Origin: Alphaproteobacteria bacterium
Lineage (GTDB): Bacteria > Pseudomonadota > Alphaproteobacteria > Rhizobiales > OSC116
DNA length: 64,000 nucleotides
Assembly (NCBI GenBank): GCA_002400495.2
Contig: NVQL02000076.1
Location: forward strand, 1-64,000
Reading direction: 5' to 3'
Made by a program: the position numbers and the translations under genes. The number at the start of each line of letters is the position of its first letter. Position 1 is the stretch's first letter. Positions 48,338 through 57,640 of the stretch are shown piece after piece. The notes under the pieces were generated by a model. It made no database searches. It was given only the letters and a program-made list of their open reading frames with translations, and was not told the DNA's origin.

Positions 48338-49306
48338 ATGGCGAACCCAACTTTAAACAGTATTTTTGGCCAATTTGGTTTTTGGAAAAAGGCAGAAATG
48401 CCCGCGAAATTGGTAGATGACTCGCCTTTGCGCGTGGTTGTCGGCTGTGGCACATCTTATAATTTAGCGCTTTCGGTGGCATCAGCACTTAATGCTGCGG
48501 GGTTTAGAGCCATTGATGTGCCTGCTGGTGAATGGATTGTGCGGCCCGAGGCATATGCGCCGCAACAAATGAGCGATATTGAAGTGATTGCTTTGTCGCG
48601 CAGTGGCGAAACCACTGAAACTGTGCAAGCGGCTAAAATAAGCCAAACGCGCGGGCAAAAAGTGATTGGCATTACTTGTGAACCTGGCTCATCATTAAGT
48701 GCAGTATCTGATGTGAAGATTGAATTTGTAACCCATGCAGAAGAGGGCATTGTGATGACTTGCTCGGCCAGCCTTATGTTGTTGGCTGGTTATGCTTTGG
48801 CGGGCCTGAGAATTGATGATGAACTGGCACAGCGGGCTGAAAAATTGGTATCGGCGATAGATGCTGTGGCAGTTGGCGATTATGCGGGACGTACGCATTT
48901 TGTATTTTTGGGTGGCGGCGCAAATTACGGTGTGGCGTTGGAAGGCGCGCTTAAACTACAAGAAATGGCTATCTGTTATACGCAAGCGTTTCACCCTGGT
49001 GAATATCGGCATGGGCCAGTGAGTTTGGTTGATGAGCGCACTGCCATTATAATGCTTTACCATTCTGATACGGCTGAGGACGAAGCAGTTTTGGTGAAAG
49101 AATTACAGGCCAAAGGCGCTTGGGTGTTGGGGCTTGGTGGGGCAGGTGATGTCGAGTTGAATGTTGCAAGTGACGGCGACCTTGCGGGTGTAGAAATATT
49201 ACCAGCACTACAATTATTGGGTGAGCGTTATGCCTTGGCGCATAATATTGATACGACCGCACCACGCCATTTAACCAAAGTTGTGATGTTGGAGGATGGC
49301 GAATGA
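48338..49306 (+). CDS. SIS domain sugar isomerase/deaminase-like protein
   Basis: VVVGCGTSYNLALSVASAL; LSRSGETTETVQAAK; GGGANYGVALEGALKLQEMAICYTQAFHPGEYRHGPVSLVDE. Confidence 0.9.
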   Translation: MANPTLNSIFGQFGFWKKAEMPAKLVDDSPLRVVVGCGTSYNLALSVASALNAAGFRAIDVPAGEWIVRPEAYAPQQMSDIEVIALSRSGETTETVQAAKISQTRGQKVIGITCEPGSSLSAVSDVKIEFVTHAEEGIVMTCSASLMLLAGYALAGLRIDDELAQRAEKLVSAIDAVAVGDYAGRTHFVFLGGGANYGVALEGALKLQEMAICYTQAFHPGEYRHGPVSLVDERTAIIMLYHSDTAEDEAVLVKELQAKGAWVLGLGGAGDVELNVASDGDLAGVEILPALQLLGERYALAHNIDTTAPRHLTKVVMLEDGE

Positions 49307-50592
49307 ACCAAGCGTTACAATATTTACTTGATTTGCCAGAGCAGCATAATGATGGAGCTGCCCGCGGCATAACATCGGTTTGCAGCGCGCACCCTCTGGT
49401 GATTGAAGCGGCTTTAATAGAAGCGGCTGCAAATAATAGTGTGGCTCTGATTGAAGCAACTTGTAATCAAGTGAACCAAGATGGTGGTTATACGGGTATG
49501 CAACCACAAGATTTTAAAGATTTTGTGCTAAAAATTGCTAAAAATATAGGGTTTGCGCATGATAATATTTTATTTGGCGGCGATCATTTAGGCCCCAACC
49601 CTTGGCGGCATTTAAAGGCTGATGAGGCGATGGCAAAGGCCATTGATATGACGGCGGCTTATGCTGCGGCAGGTTTTTCGAAGATTTATTTGGATGCTAG
49701 CATGGCTTGCGCCGATGATGAAAACCCATTGCCAGCGGCAACAATCGCTGAACGTGCTGTTGAACTGGCTGCTTCGGCTGAAGTTACTGCACGGGTTCAT
49801 GGGCATCCTTTGCCAGCTTATATTATTGGCACTGAAGTGCCAGTGCCAGGTGGTGCATCTGAAGAATTGGATGTGTTAGAGGTGACGACATCCATTAGTG
49901 CAACTGAAACATTGTCTCTACATAAGGCAGCTTTTGCGGCAGCAGGGTTAGAAAATGCATTTGCGCGCTCAATCGGTTTGGTTGTGCAGCCTGGGGTTGA
50001 GTTTGGCCATGCCAATGTCATTCATTTTAAAGTATTCGACGCGCAATTATTATCCGCATGGCGTCCACTAAACCTAAATATTGTGTTTGAAGCGCATTCG
50101 ACTGATTATCAAACCGCGCAAGCATTGAGAGAACTGGTTGCTGGTGGTTTTGCTATTCTTAAAGTTGGCCCTGGGCTGACATCTGCTTTGCGTGAGGCTT
50201 ATTATGGGCTTGACCAAATTGCGGGTATTGTTTGTAATGGTTATGAAGCGGGCACATTGCCTGCTAAAATGGAACAAATTATGCTGAATCGGCCAGAATA
50301 TTGGCAGGATTATTATGAGGGCACTGCGGCAGAAAAATATGTACAGCGCCATTATAGCTATAGTGACCGCATTCGATATTATTGGACAGATGCCGATGCG
50401 TTGCAAGCGGTGGATCGGTTATTTGCTGCGTTGGATGGAGTCGTAATTGCTGAAACATTGATTAGCCAATATCTACCGCGCCAATATGCGGATATGGCTA
50501 TAAATGGTGAGGAGGCTAGTGCAAAAAGCCTGGTTATTGCGGCTGTACGCACGGTGTTGAGCGGTTATTCGGAGGCGTGTGATTTTGATTAG
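49303..50592 (+). CDS. GatZ/KbaZ family protein (tagatose-bisphosphate aldolase non-catalytic subunit / possible tagatose-6-P epimerase)
   Basis: RGITSVCSAHPLVIEAALIEAAANNSVALIEATCNQVNQDGGYTGMQPQDF; LFGGDHLGPNPWRHLKADEAM; LKVGPGLTSALREAYYGLDQI. Confidence 0.93.
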   Translation: MNQALQYLLDLPEQHNDGAARGITSVCSAHPLVIEAALIEAAANNSVALIEATCNQVNQDGGYTGMQPQDFKDFVLKIAKNIGFAHDNILFGGDHLGPNPWRHLKADEAMAKAIDMTAAYAAAGFSKIYLDASMACADDENPLPAATIAERAVELAASAEVTARVHGHPLPAYIIGTEVPVPGGASEELDVLEVTTSISATETLSLHKAAFAAAGLENAFARSIGLVVQPGVEFGHANVIHFKVFDAQLLSAWRPLNLNIVFEAHSTDYQTAQALRELVAGGFAILKVGPGLTSALREAYYGLDQIAGIVCNGYEAGTLPAKMEQIMLNRPEYWQDYYEGTAAEKYVQRHYSYSDRIRYYWTDADALQAVDRLFAALDGVVIAETLISQYLPRQYADMAINGEEASAKSLVIAAVRTVLSGYSEACDFD

Positions 50593-51349
50593 TAATCGTC
50601 AGGACATGATCCGCAATTATTTGTTTGAAAAAGGCCAAACGCCGGTTCAAACCTTAGCTGATGTTTTGGGCGCTTCTTTGGCGACAGTGCGCCGTGATTT
50701 GGCTGAAATGGAACAAGCAGGCTCTATTGAGCGTTTGCATGGTTCGGCTAGAATCGCTAGTGGCGCTCAAGATGAGGTGGCTTTTGATGCGCGCGAAAGC
50801 GCCAACTTGCTGGCCAAGCGAGCGATTGCTTCAGAGGCAGCAAAAAACATAATTGCCGGCAGTACGATATTTTTAGATGCGGGTACGACGGTATTGCAAT
50901 TGGCAAAGCGTATAAAATTGCTGGGCATGCCGTTGACGGTGTTTACCAATGGGGTGGTTGTGGCGCAGGAATTGGCGTATATCCCTGAAATTTCGGTAAA
51001 TTTATTAGGTGGACGCATTCGGCCAGAAAATATGTCAATTGTCGGGCCATTGGCAGAACGGATGATTGATGACTTGTGGTTTGATCAGTTGTTTTTGGGC
51101 GCGAGTGCAATTGCTGATGATGGCTGGTTGTCTAGCTATGATGCGGATGAAGCGCGACTGAATGCCTGCATGACAAAGCGCGCTCAAAGCGTCTATATTT
51201 TGGCTGATGGTGACAAATTTAGCAGCCGTGCCACATATAATGTTTTTTGCTTGTCGAATGCTATGAAATTAATCACTGATGTTGCACCCAATCAGGCGTT
51301 TGGGAGCTTTGCTCAAAAGGCAGATTTGGACATTATTTACGCGGAATAA
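50579..51349 (+). CDS. DeoR/GlpR family transcriptional regulator
   Basis: RQDMIRNYLFEKGQTPVQTLADVLGASLATVRRDLAEMEQAGSIERLHGSARI. Confidence 0.92.
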   Translation: MILISNRQDMIRNYLFEKGQTPVQTLADVLGASLATVRRDLAEMEQAGSIERLHGSARIASGAQDEVAFDARESANLLAKRAIASEAAKNIIAGSTIFLDAGTTVLQLAKRIKLLGMPLTVFTNGVVVAQELAYIPEISVNLLGGRIRPENMSIVGPLAERMIDDLWFDQLFLGASAIADDGWLSSYDADEARLNACMTKRAQSVYILADGDKFSSRATYNVFCLSNAMKLITDVAPNQAFGSFAQKADLDIIYAE

Positions 51350-52220
51350 GACCTTGTATGGTTTGTTTGGCTGTGCGGTTTGTGTCACGGGTTTGGCGGG
51401 TTTCGTTGCCAAAGGGGGACGCATCCAAAATCTGCATCATGTCTGCGGCGGCGAGATGAAAACCATTTGGCACACCGACTGACTCAAAAGTTTGAGCTAT
51501 TTCACGCATTTCTGGCGCCCAACGCCCTGCATCTGCAGGCAGGCGCTGAATGTTGGTGGTGGCGCGGATGAAAGTCTCATTTTGGCTGGATTCTAGTTCG
51601 GCCAATAATTCATCTAACAGGCCAAGATTATCGGCGGTTAAAAGTGCGCCTGCTAGTAGGCTGTTGATGCCTTTGGTGATGGCAGCATAGCTCATTTTCA
51701 TGCCTGAGGCACGGCCAACTTCATCACCAAGTTGTTTGATTTGAAAAGCCGCGCCCGCCGTTTGGTTGAGCTGTTGGCAATCGGCGCCTGATACATAAAG
51801 ACAAGGCAAATAGGGTTTATTACGGTTGACCAGTGGTGGCCCGCCTATAATACCTGCGTCGACAAATTTAACATCGCTGTCATTAAACAGCTCGGCGATT
51901 TCTCGTGTGTGATCTGGCGAGATGGCGTTGCATTCGACATAGGTGAATTTAAGGTGCGAGGCTTTGGCTTGTTCTGCCACCTGTGTGGCCAATTCGGTGG
52001 CCAAAGCGGGCGGTACGATTGATAGGAAAATCTGGCAATCTGATAGCAGGCTTTCAAGATTTGGGCAGTCTTGCATTTGGGCTTGTTTGGCGCGCTCTAG
52101 GGTTTCGGGGCTGCGGCCTGTTAATATTGTGGTGATTTCATAACCTGCATTTGTATATGCTGCGGCAACGCCTGCGCCCATTACGCCCGCTGAAATGATG
52201 GAAATTGTTGGCTTGGTCAT
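51333..52220 (-). CDS. NAD(P)-dependent oxidoreductase (6PGDH-like, DUF1932 C-terminal)
   Basis: ISIISAGVMGAGVAAAYTNAGYEITTIL; FVDAGIIGGPPLVNRNKPYLPCLYVSG; convergent 17-bp overlap with DeoR gene. Confidence 0.85.
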   Translation of the reverse strand: MTKPTISIISAGVMGAGVAAAYTNAGYEITTILTGRSPETLERAKQAQMQDCPNLESLLSDCQIFLSIVPPALATELATQVAEQAKASHLKFTYVECNAISPDHTREIAELFNDSDVKFVDAGIIGGPPLVNRNKPYLPCLYVSGADCQQLNQTAGAAFQIKQLGDEVGRASGMKMSYAAITKGINSLLAGALLTADNLGLLDELLAELESSQNETFIRATTNIQRLPADAGRWAPEMREIAQTFESVGVPNGFHLAAADMMQILDASPFGNETRQTRDTNRTAKQTIQGLIPRK

Positions 52221-52229
52221 GGTGTTTCC

Positions 52230-53081
52230 TTAAATGTCTTTAATAAAATCGGCATAGGCATCGGCATAATCTGGGTGCCAGCGTGATAGAGGTGGGCGAT
52301 TTTTGATGATGTCATCTGCCGCCCAGCGCATGCGTAATTCATCTAGTGGGCGTTTTACATCATTGTCGGGGCAGAGAATGTAGAAATCGCCTTTTTCTAA
52401 GCTGGCGATCATGAATTCGGTAATTTGTTCTGGCAGCCACGCGTCGTCTGGAAGCTCGGTGCGGCCCGGGCAGGAGAGTGGGGTATATACAAAGCCTGGG
52501 ATGAGCAAATGGGCGCTGATATTCGCGCCGTCTGTATTGCGAAATTCATGTTGCAGAGCTTCGGTAAAGGAAATAACGCCGCTTTTGGCGACATTATAAG
52601 CAGGGTCACCTGGCGGTGTGGTGATGCCTTGTTTTGAGCCTGTATTGATGATCAAGCAAGGCCCTTTGCGTTTGAGCATATTGGGTGCGAAAACATGGCA
52701 GCCATTGATAACCCCATGTAAATTGACATCTAATATACGTTGCCATGTTTGGCTTTTGTTGAGCATATCGCTTCCGGGTTGAACGGCGGCGTTATTCATA
52801 AGAATGTCTGTGCCGCCAAATCGTTGTTGAACGGCAGCTTCTAAGGCGATTAAATCATCCATTTTACTGACATCGGTTTCGTGTGCCATGACATTATCCG
52901 CGCCTTTTGCGGAGGTGGCTGCAACGGTTTTTACGGCTTGGGCTAACCGATCAGCGCCTATGTCGGCAATGACAACATTTAAGCCCATTTTGGCAAATTG
53001 CACGGCGGTGGCCAAGCCAATGCCTGATGCGCTGCCTGTGATAACGGCTGTAGAACCAGAAGATAGAGCAGGATGAGTCAT
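52230..53081 (-). CDS. SDR family oxidoreductase
   Basis: AVITGSASGIGLATAVQFAKMGLNVVIADI; NNAAVQPG; YNVAKSGVISFTEALQHE. Confidence 0.92.
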   Translation of the reverse strand: MTHPALSSGSTAVITGSASGIGLATAVQFAKMGLNVVIADIGADRLAQAVKTVAATSAKGADNVMAHETDVSKMDDLIALEAAVQQRFGGTDILMNNAAVQPGSDMLNKSQTWQRILDVNLHGVINGCHVFAPNMLKRKGPCLIINTGSKQGITTPPGDPAYNVAKSGVISFTEALQHEFRNTDGANISAHLLIPGFVYTPLSCPGRTELPDDAWLPEQITEFMIASLEKGDFYILCPDNDVKRPLDELRMRWAADDIIKNRPPLSRWHPDYADAYADFIKDI

Positions 53082-53195
53082 GAGTTTTCCAATCAGATAG
53101 TATAATTTAAGAATTATTGTAAAATAACATAAATAATAGACATCTGAAAGGTGAATTAACGTTAATCTTGCGGGTTTTTAACTTGGGTGAACGGT

Positions 53196-54107
53196 TTAAG
53201 ACTTATACTGCGCGCCTATAGTGCCTAAATAGATGGCATATAGACTGGTAGAAGCGGTGATGAATAAGCGGTTGCCTTTGGGGCCACCAAACTCGACATT
53301 GGCGACAAGCTCGCCGATGGGAATTTCGCCAATTAAGCCGCCATCTGGGGCAAAACATTGCACTGATTTGCCTGCGCTGGTCCAGACATTGCCATTGACA
53401 TCGAGCCTGAAACCATCGGATAAACCGTTTTCAATATGGGTGAAAACACTGCCATTGGCGAGTGTTTTGCCATCTATAACGTCGAATTTTCTGATATATT
53501 TGGGGCAACTGTCATTATGGGTGTTGCCAGTGTCGGAGATGTATAGAATTGTTTCATCGGGCGAGAATGCCAAACCATTTGGTTTGTCGAAATCATCGGC
53601 GACCACAGTTAGCTCATTTGTTTGTGGGTCGAGCCTGAAAACGAAGCAGCCTGCTTGTTCTTGGTCGGCTGTTTTGCCTTCGTAATCGGTTAAAATGCCA
53701 TAAGGTGGGTCGGTGAACCATATGGTGTCATCGGATTTTACGACCACATCATTGGGTGAGTTGAAGCGTTTGCCTTCAAATTGATCGGCCAAAATTGTGA
53801 TGCTGCCATCATGCTCGGTGCGGGTGACGCGGCGGGCTAGATGCTCGCAAGTGATTAAGCGGCCTTGCAAATCTCGGGTGTTGCCATTGCTGTTGTTGGA
53901 TGGATTGCGAAACACGCGGCTGCCTGCATCTGGTGTCCATTGATGCATAACATTGCTTGGCACATCGCTATAAAGCAGATAATCACCATGCGGAAAATAA
54001 ACAGGGCCTTCGCCCCACAACATGCCAGTGGCTAATTTTTCTAAGTTTGCGGTTGGTAGATAGAGGCCTACAAAACGCTCATCGTGAATGATTATACTGT
54101 CTGACAC
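53196..54107 (-). CDS. SMP-30/gluconolactonase family protein
   Basis: LWGEGPVYFPHGDYLLYSDVPSNVMHQW; NSPNDVVVKSDDTIWFTDPPYG; GLAFSPDETILYISDT. Confidence 0.9.
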   Translation of the reverse strand: MSDSIIIHDERFVGLYLPTANLEKLATGMLWGEGPVYFPHGDYLLYSDVPSNVMHQWTPDAGSRVFRNPSNNSNGNTRDLQGRLITCEHLARRVTRTEHDGSITILADQFEGKRFNSPNDVVVKSDDTIWFTDPPYGILTDYEGKTADQEQAGCFVFRLDPQTNELTVVADDFDKPNGLAFSPDETILYISDTGNTHNDSCPKYIRKFDVIDGKTLANGSVFTHIENGLSDGFRLDVNGNVWTSAGKSVQCFAPDGGLIGEIPIGELVANVEFGGPKGNRLFITASTSLYAIYLGTIGAQYKS

Positions 54108-54312
54108 ATTATTCTCGCTTTTATTTTGGTTGATAAAACAATATGCGGATTTATTCAATTGTATGCCTGAATAGCCTGATTGTTGATGCAGCTAATTGCA
54201 AAAGACACTGCGGGTATCCGCATGAAGTATAGCGGAAAATTGCTTTTTTAATATGTAAATCCCCTTCTTTGTTGAGCTTAACTGTGTATGATGGTTTTGA
54301 GGATTATCATCT

Positions 54313-55539
54313 ATGGACAGTTTGAATAAAGACGCTTTGTTAGACCGTGTATTGGCAATTTCGCATGCCATTGCAGGGCAGTTAGATTACCAAAGCGTGC
54401 TGCGTCAAGTGGCGGGCGAAATATATGAATTGTTTGAATTTGACCATGTGGATGTGGCAATTATTAACCCAAGTGGCATAGATTTTACGGTTTATGAAGT
54501 GGGTATGGAGACGGAGTGGGGACGTAATATTAAAGGCAATCATACGATTGTTAACAGTCCTGTGCGTTCGGTATTGCTAGGTGAATTGCCGTTTTTATTG
54601 ACTGATGATGCGTTGATTGATGAGAGGTTTCATTTTGAAGGGGCGTTTGACTCGCCGATTTTTGAAGCCGCGTTGCATAGCCGCATCATTGTGCCGCTGC
54701 ATGCACATGGTTCATTGTTGGGCACATTAAATATTAGTAACAAACAGAAGCAAAAATATAACCAGACCGATGTGACTGTTGCCAATTATATTGCGGATTT
54801 ATTGGCGACTTACTTTTTTGCTGTCTCACAAGGCGAGGAAGCCAAAGCCGCGGTGATTGCTGAAAACCAAGCTTTGAACCGTGAGAATATGTTGCGTATT
54901 GGCGCGTTGCGGCTTACCGAAGGTATGGAGCAAGAAAGAAAGCGCATTGGTATGGATTTGCACGACCAAACCTTGGCCGATTTAACCCGCACCGTGCGAC
55001 ATATATCGCGCTTACGGCGGCGCGAGGAGGTGAATGTGCATGATTTGGCATTGCTGGAAGATGAAATTGATACCTGCCTTAAAGAATTGCGTAACATTAT
55101 TGAAGATACCAAGCCTGGCGTGTTAGAATTATTTGGCCTGTCGCAAGCCATTGAAGCGCAATTGTTGCGCGCGGTGGCGGGTATAAGGCCGTCTATTTCG
55201 ATTGGCGTTATTGACAAAACTGAGGCATATTTAGATGCGGCTGATGAATCGCTGCAAACCACGATATTTAGGATTGTGCAAGAAGCTATTAACAATGCAG
55301 TAAAGCATAGCCGACCAACCTATTTAAAGGTGGAAATGTCAAAGACCGAAACTGGCGCACGGATAGAGATTATGGATGATGGTGCGGGCATAGATAATGA
55401 TGCTGATATGACAAGCGGCGGTTTGGGCAATATGAATGTGCGGGCTGCGTTAATTTCGGCAGAAATATCTTTTTTGCCAGTTAAGGCTGGTGGTACGCAT
55501 GTGGTGTTAGACATTCCGTTTGAAGCGGTGGTTCAGTGA
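54313..55539 (+). CDS. GAF-domain sensor histidine kinase (NarX/DegS-like HisKA_3 type)
   Basis: RKRIGMDLHDQTLADLTRTVRHISRLRR H-box; TIFRIVQEAINNAVKHSRPTYLKVEM; IMDDGAGID...GGLGNMNVRAALISAEI. Confidence 0.93.
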   Translation: MDSLNKDALLDRVLAISHAIAGQLDYQSVLRQVAGEIYELFEFDHVDVAIINPSGIDFTVYEVGMETEWGRNIKGNHTIVNSPVRSVLLGELPFLLTDDALIDERFHFEGAFDSPIFEAALHSRIIVPLHAHGSLLGTLNISNKQKQKYNQTDVTVANYIADLLATYFFAVSQGEEAKAAVIAENQALNRENMLRIGALRLTEGMEQERKRIGMDLHDQTLADLTRTVRHISRLRRREEVNVHDLALLEDEIDTCLKELRNIIEDTKPGVLELFGLSQAIEAQLLRAVAGIRPSISIGVIDKTEAYLDAADESLQTTIFRIVQEAINNAVKHSRPTYLKVEMSKTETGARIEIMDDGAGIDNDADMTSGGLGNMNVRAALISAEISFLPVKAGGTHVVLDIPFEAVVQ

Positions 55540-55559
55540 ATGAGTGAGAAGAGGGATTT

Positions 55560-56285
55560 ATGGATATATTGATAACAGAAGATGATGCTTTGCATCGCTC
55601 GTTTTTACGTGGTGCGGTGGAGAATGCTTTGCCTGAGCTGGATCGGATTTTTGAGGCCGATGATGGTGATGTCGCGATTGATATTATTAAGAAAAATAGT
55701 ACAAATTTCGTGGTGATGGATTTGCAGATGGAGCGCACCAGTGGGGTTGAGGCGGCCAAGGAAATTTGGCGGTTAGAGCCTGATACACGGATATTATTTT
55801 GGTCTAATTATTCGGATGAAGCCTATGTGCGCGGTATTGCGCGGATTGTGCCTAAAGGTGCCGTTTATGGTTATTTGCTGAAATCGGCCAGTGAAGAAAG
55901 CCTAGAGCTAGCGGTGCGCGGCGTGTTTTTGCAGGATCAATGCATTATCGACCGCGAAGTGCGGGGCGTGCAATTGCGCACGGAGAATCGTTTAGAGGGT
56001 TTGACGGATGCTGAATTTGAAGTGTTGCATGACATTGCGCTTGGCCTGACAGATAAGATGATTGCGTCGATGCGCAAAATGTCGACACGTGGTGTACAGG
56101 GGCGGTTGAAACATCTTTATGATAAATTGGGCTTGGACGCTAAGAATAATGACCCAGAGCTGGGGCCGATTTATAATTCGCGCACCCGTGCGGTGGCGAT
56201 TGCATTGTCACGTGGCTTGCTGAATGTCGAAGGCATTGCCGCCAAACAAGAAAATCTTGATAAGTGGTTGCTGCAGAATAAATAG
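55560..56285 (+). CDS. NarL/FixJ-like response regulator
   Basis: MDILITEDDALHRSFLRGAVE; NFVVMDLQMERTSGVEAAKEIW; C-terminal LTDAEFEVLHDIALGLTDKMIASMRKMSTRGVQGRLKHLYDKLGL HTH. Confidence 0.88.
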   Translation: MDILITEDDALHRSFLRGAVENALPELDRIFEADDGDVAIDIIKKNSTNFVVMDLQMERTSGVEAAKEIWRLEPDTRILFWSNYSDEAYVRGIARIVPKGAVYGYLLKSASEESLELAVRGVFLQDQCIIDREVRGVQLRTENRLEGLTDAEFEVLHDIALGLTDKMIASMRKMSTRGVQGRLKHLYDKLGLDAKNNDPELGPIYNSRTRAVAIALSRGLLNVEGIAAKQENLDKWLLQNK

Positions 56286-56426
56286 AGCAGAAGCGGGTAT
56301 CCGCATATTCATAGGTAAATTGACGCAGTGCAAATGCGCGTGGTGCGGTATATTTTTTGGCGGGAAGAATTAATCTATGTCCACGGTTGAGGGATCGTAT
56401 GAAATTATAAACGAGGGAGAAGATTT

Positions 56427-57560
56427 ATGAAAAATTTATTGAAATCAAGCGTTGTTGGTTTGGCATTATGTGCCAGCCTTGGCGTCACAGGTGTCGCTTT
56501 TGCTGGCCCTACATATGTTGATGGTCCAGGCGCTTTGCCTGCTTGCTTTACACCATGGGCAGAAGATACCAAATTTATGCAATGGGAAAAGAAAGAAGGC
56601 CCATTTAAAGTGGCTGTGGTCAACGGTTTTGTTGGCAATAGTTGGCGCATTCAAATGGTGCAAACTGCCAAAGCTTATGTTGAACAGCCTGAAATTGCAT
56701 CGCAAATTTCAGAGTTTAAAATTGTATCTACGGGTACTGATGCCGCTGCACAATTGGGCGCGATTGAAGATTTTATCAACCAAGGTTATGACGCGATTAT
56801 TACCATTGCGGTGAGCCCAACTGGTTTTGATCGGGCGATTAGAATTGCTGATCGTAATGATGTGGTTTTGGTGCCGTTTGATAACATTCTGGACACTGAA
56901 GCGGTGATGATGGTCAACGAAGATCAGCTTTTGATGGGTGAAATGGCCGCTAATCATTTGATTAAACATATTGGTAATTCAGGTAAAATCCTTGAAGTGC
57001 GTGGTTTGGCTGGTAACTCAGTTGACCGTGATCGTCATTTAGGTTTCCGCAAAATTATGGAAGCTGCTGGCAATGAATTTGAAATCATTGAAGTGGTTGG
57101 TAACTGGGATGATGGACAAGCGCAAAAAGTAACTTCTGATGCGTTGGCTGTGCATGGTTCTTTTGATGCTGTGTTCACACAAGGCGGCTCTACCGGTACA
57201 GTGCGGGCGTTTATGGAGGCTGGTCATAAGTTTGTGCCAACTGCTGGTGAAGCTGAAAATGGTTTCCGTAAATTAATTGCTTTGCATTCAGATGAAGGCC
57301 TAAAAGGCTTGTCAATGGGGCAAACTCCTGGTTTGGGTGCTATATCTATTAAAGCGGCTTTGTCGGCTCTAAATGGCGAAGTGATGCCGCAATTGATCTC
57401 TGTGCCAATCCCGTTTGCGGATTATAACACTTTGGTGGATGGCGAGAATTTCTGGTCAGACCTTTCTGATAACTTCTTCACTGCCAATGAATTCCCACCT
57501 TGTGACGTGAATATTTCGGCGATTGAAATTATGGCACAAAGCAAAGATGATTCTCAGTAA
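56427..57560 (+). CDS. Sugar ABC transporter substrate-binding protein
   Basis: Signal peptide; FKVAVVNGFVGNSWRIQMVQTAKAYVEQ; AIEDFINQGYDAIITIAVSPTGFDRAIRIADRNDVVLVPFD. Confidence 0.92.
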   Translation: MKNLLKSSVVGLALCASLGVTGVAFAGPTYVDGPGALPACFTPWAEDTKFMQWEKKEGPFKVAVVNGFVGNSWRIQMVQTAKAYVEQPEIASQISEFKIVSTGTDAAAQLGAIEDFINQGYDAIITIAVSPTGFDRAIRIADRNDVVLVPFDNILDTEAVMMVNEDQLLMGEMAANHLIKHIGNSGKILEVRGLAGNSVDRDRHLGFRKIMEAAGNEFEIIEVVGNWDDGQAQKVTSDALAVHGSFDAVFTQGGSTGTVRAFMEAGHKFVPTAGEAENGFRKLIALHSDEGLKGLSMGQTPGLGAISIKAALSALNGEVMPQLISVPIPFADYNTLVDGENFWSDLSDNFFTANEFPPCDVNISAIEIMAQSKDDSQ

Positions 57561-57581
57561 TCTAACACTCTCCTTAGAACG

Positions 57582-57608
57582 CACGACCAGCTTTAACGGC
57601 TGGTCGTG
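57582..57608. terminator. Intercistronic hairpin after SBP gene (10-bp perfect stem)
   Basis: CACGACCAGC-tttaacg-GCTGGTCGTG followed by ttaattattt. Confidence 0.65.
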
Positions 57609-57640
57609 TTAATTATTTGCATATCACCGAGACTTTATAA

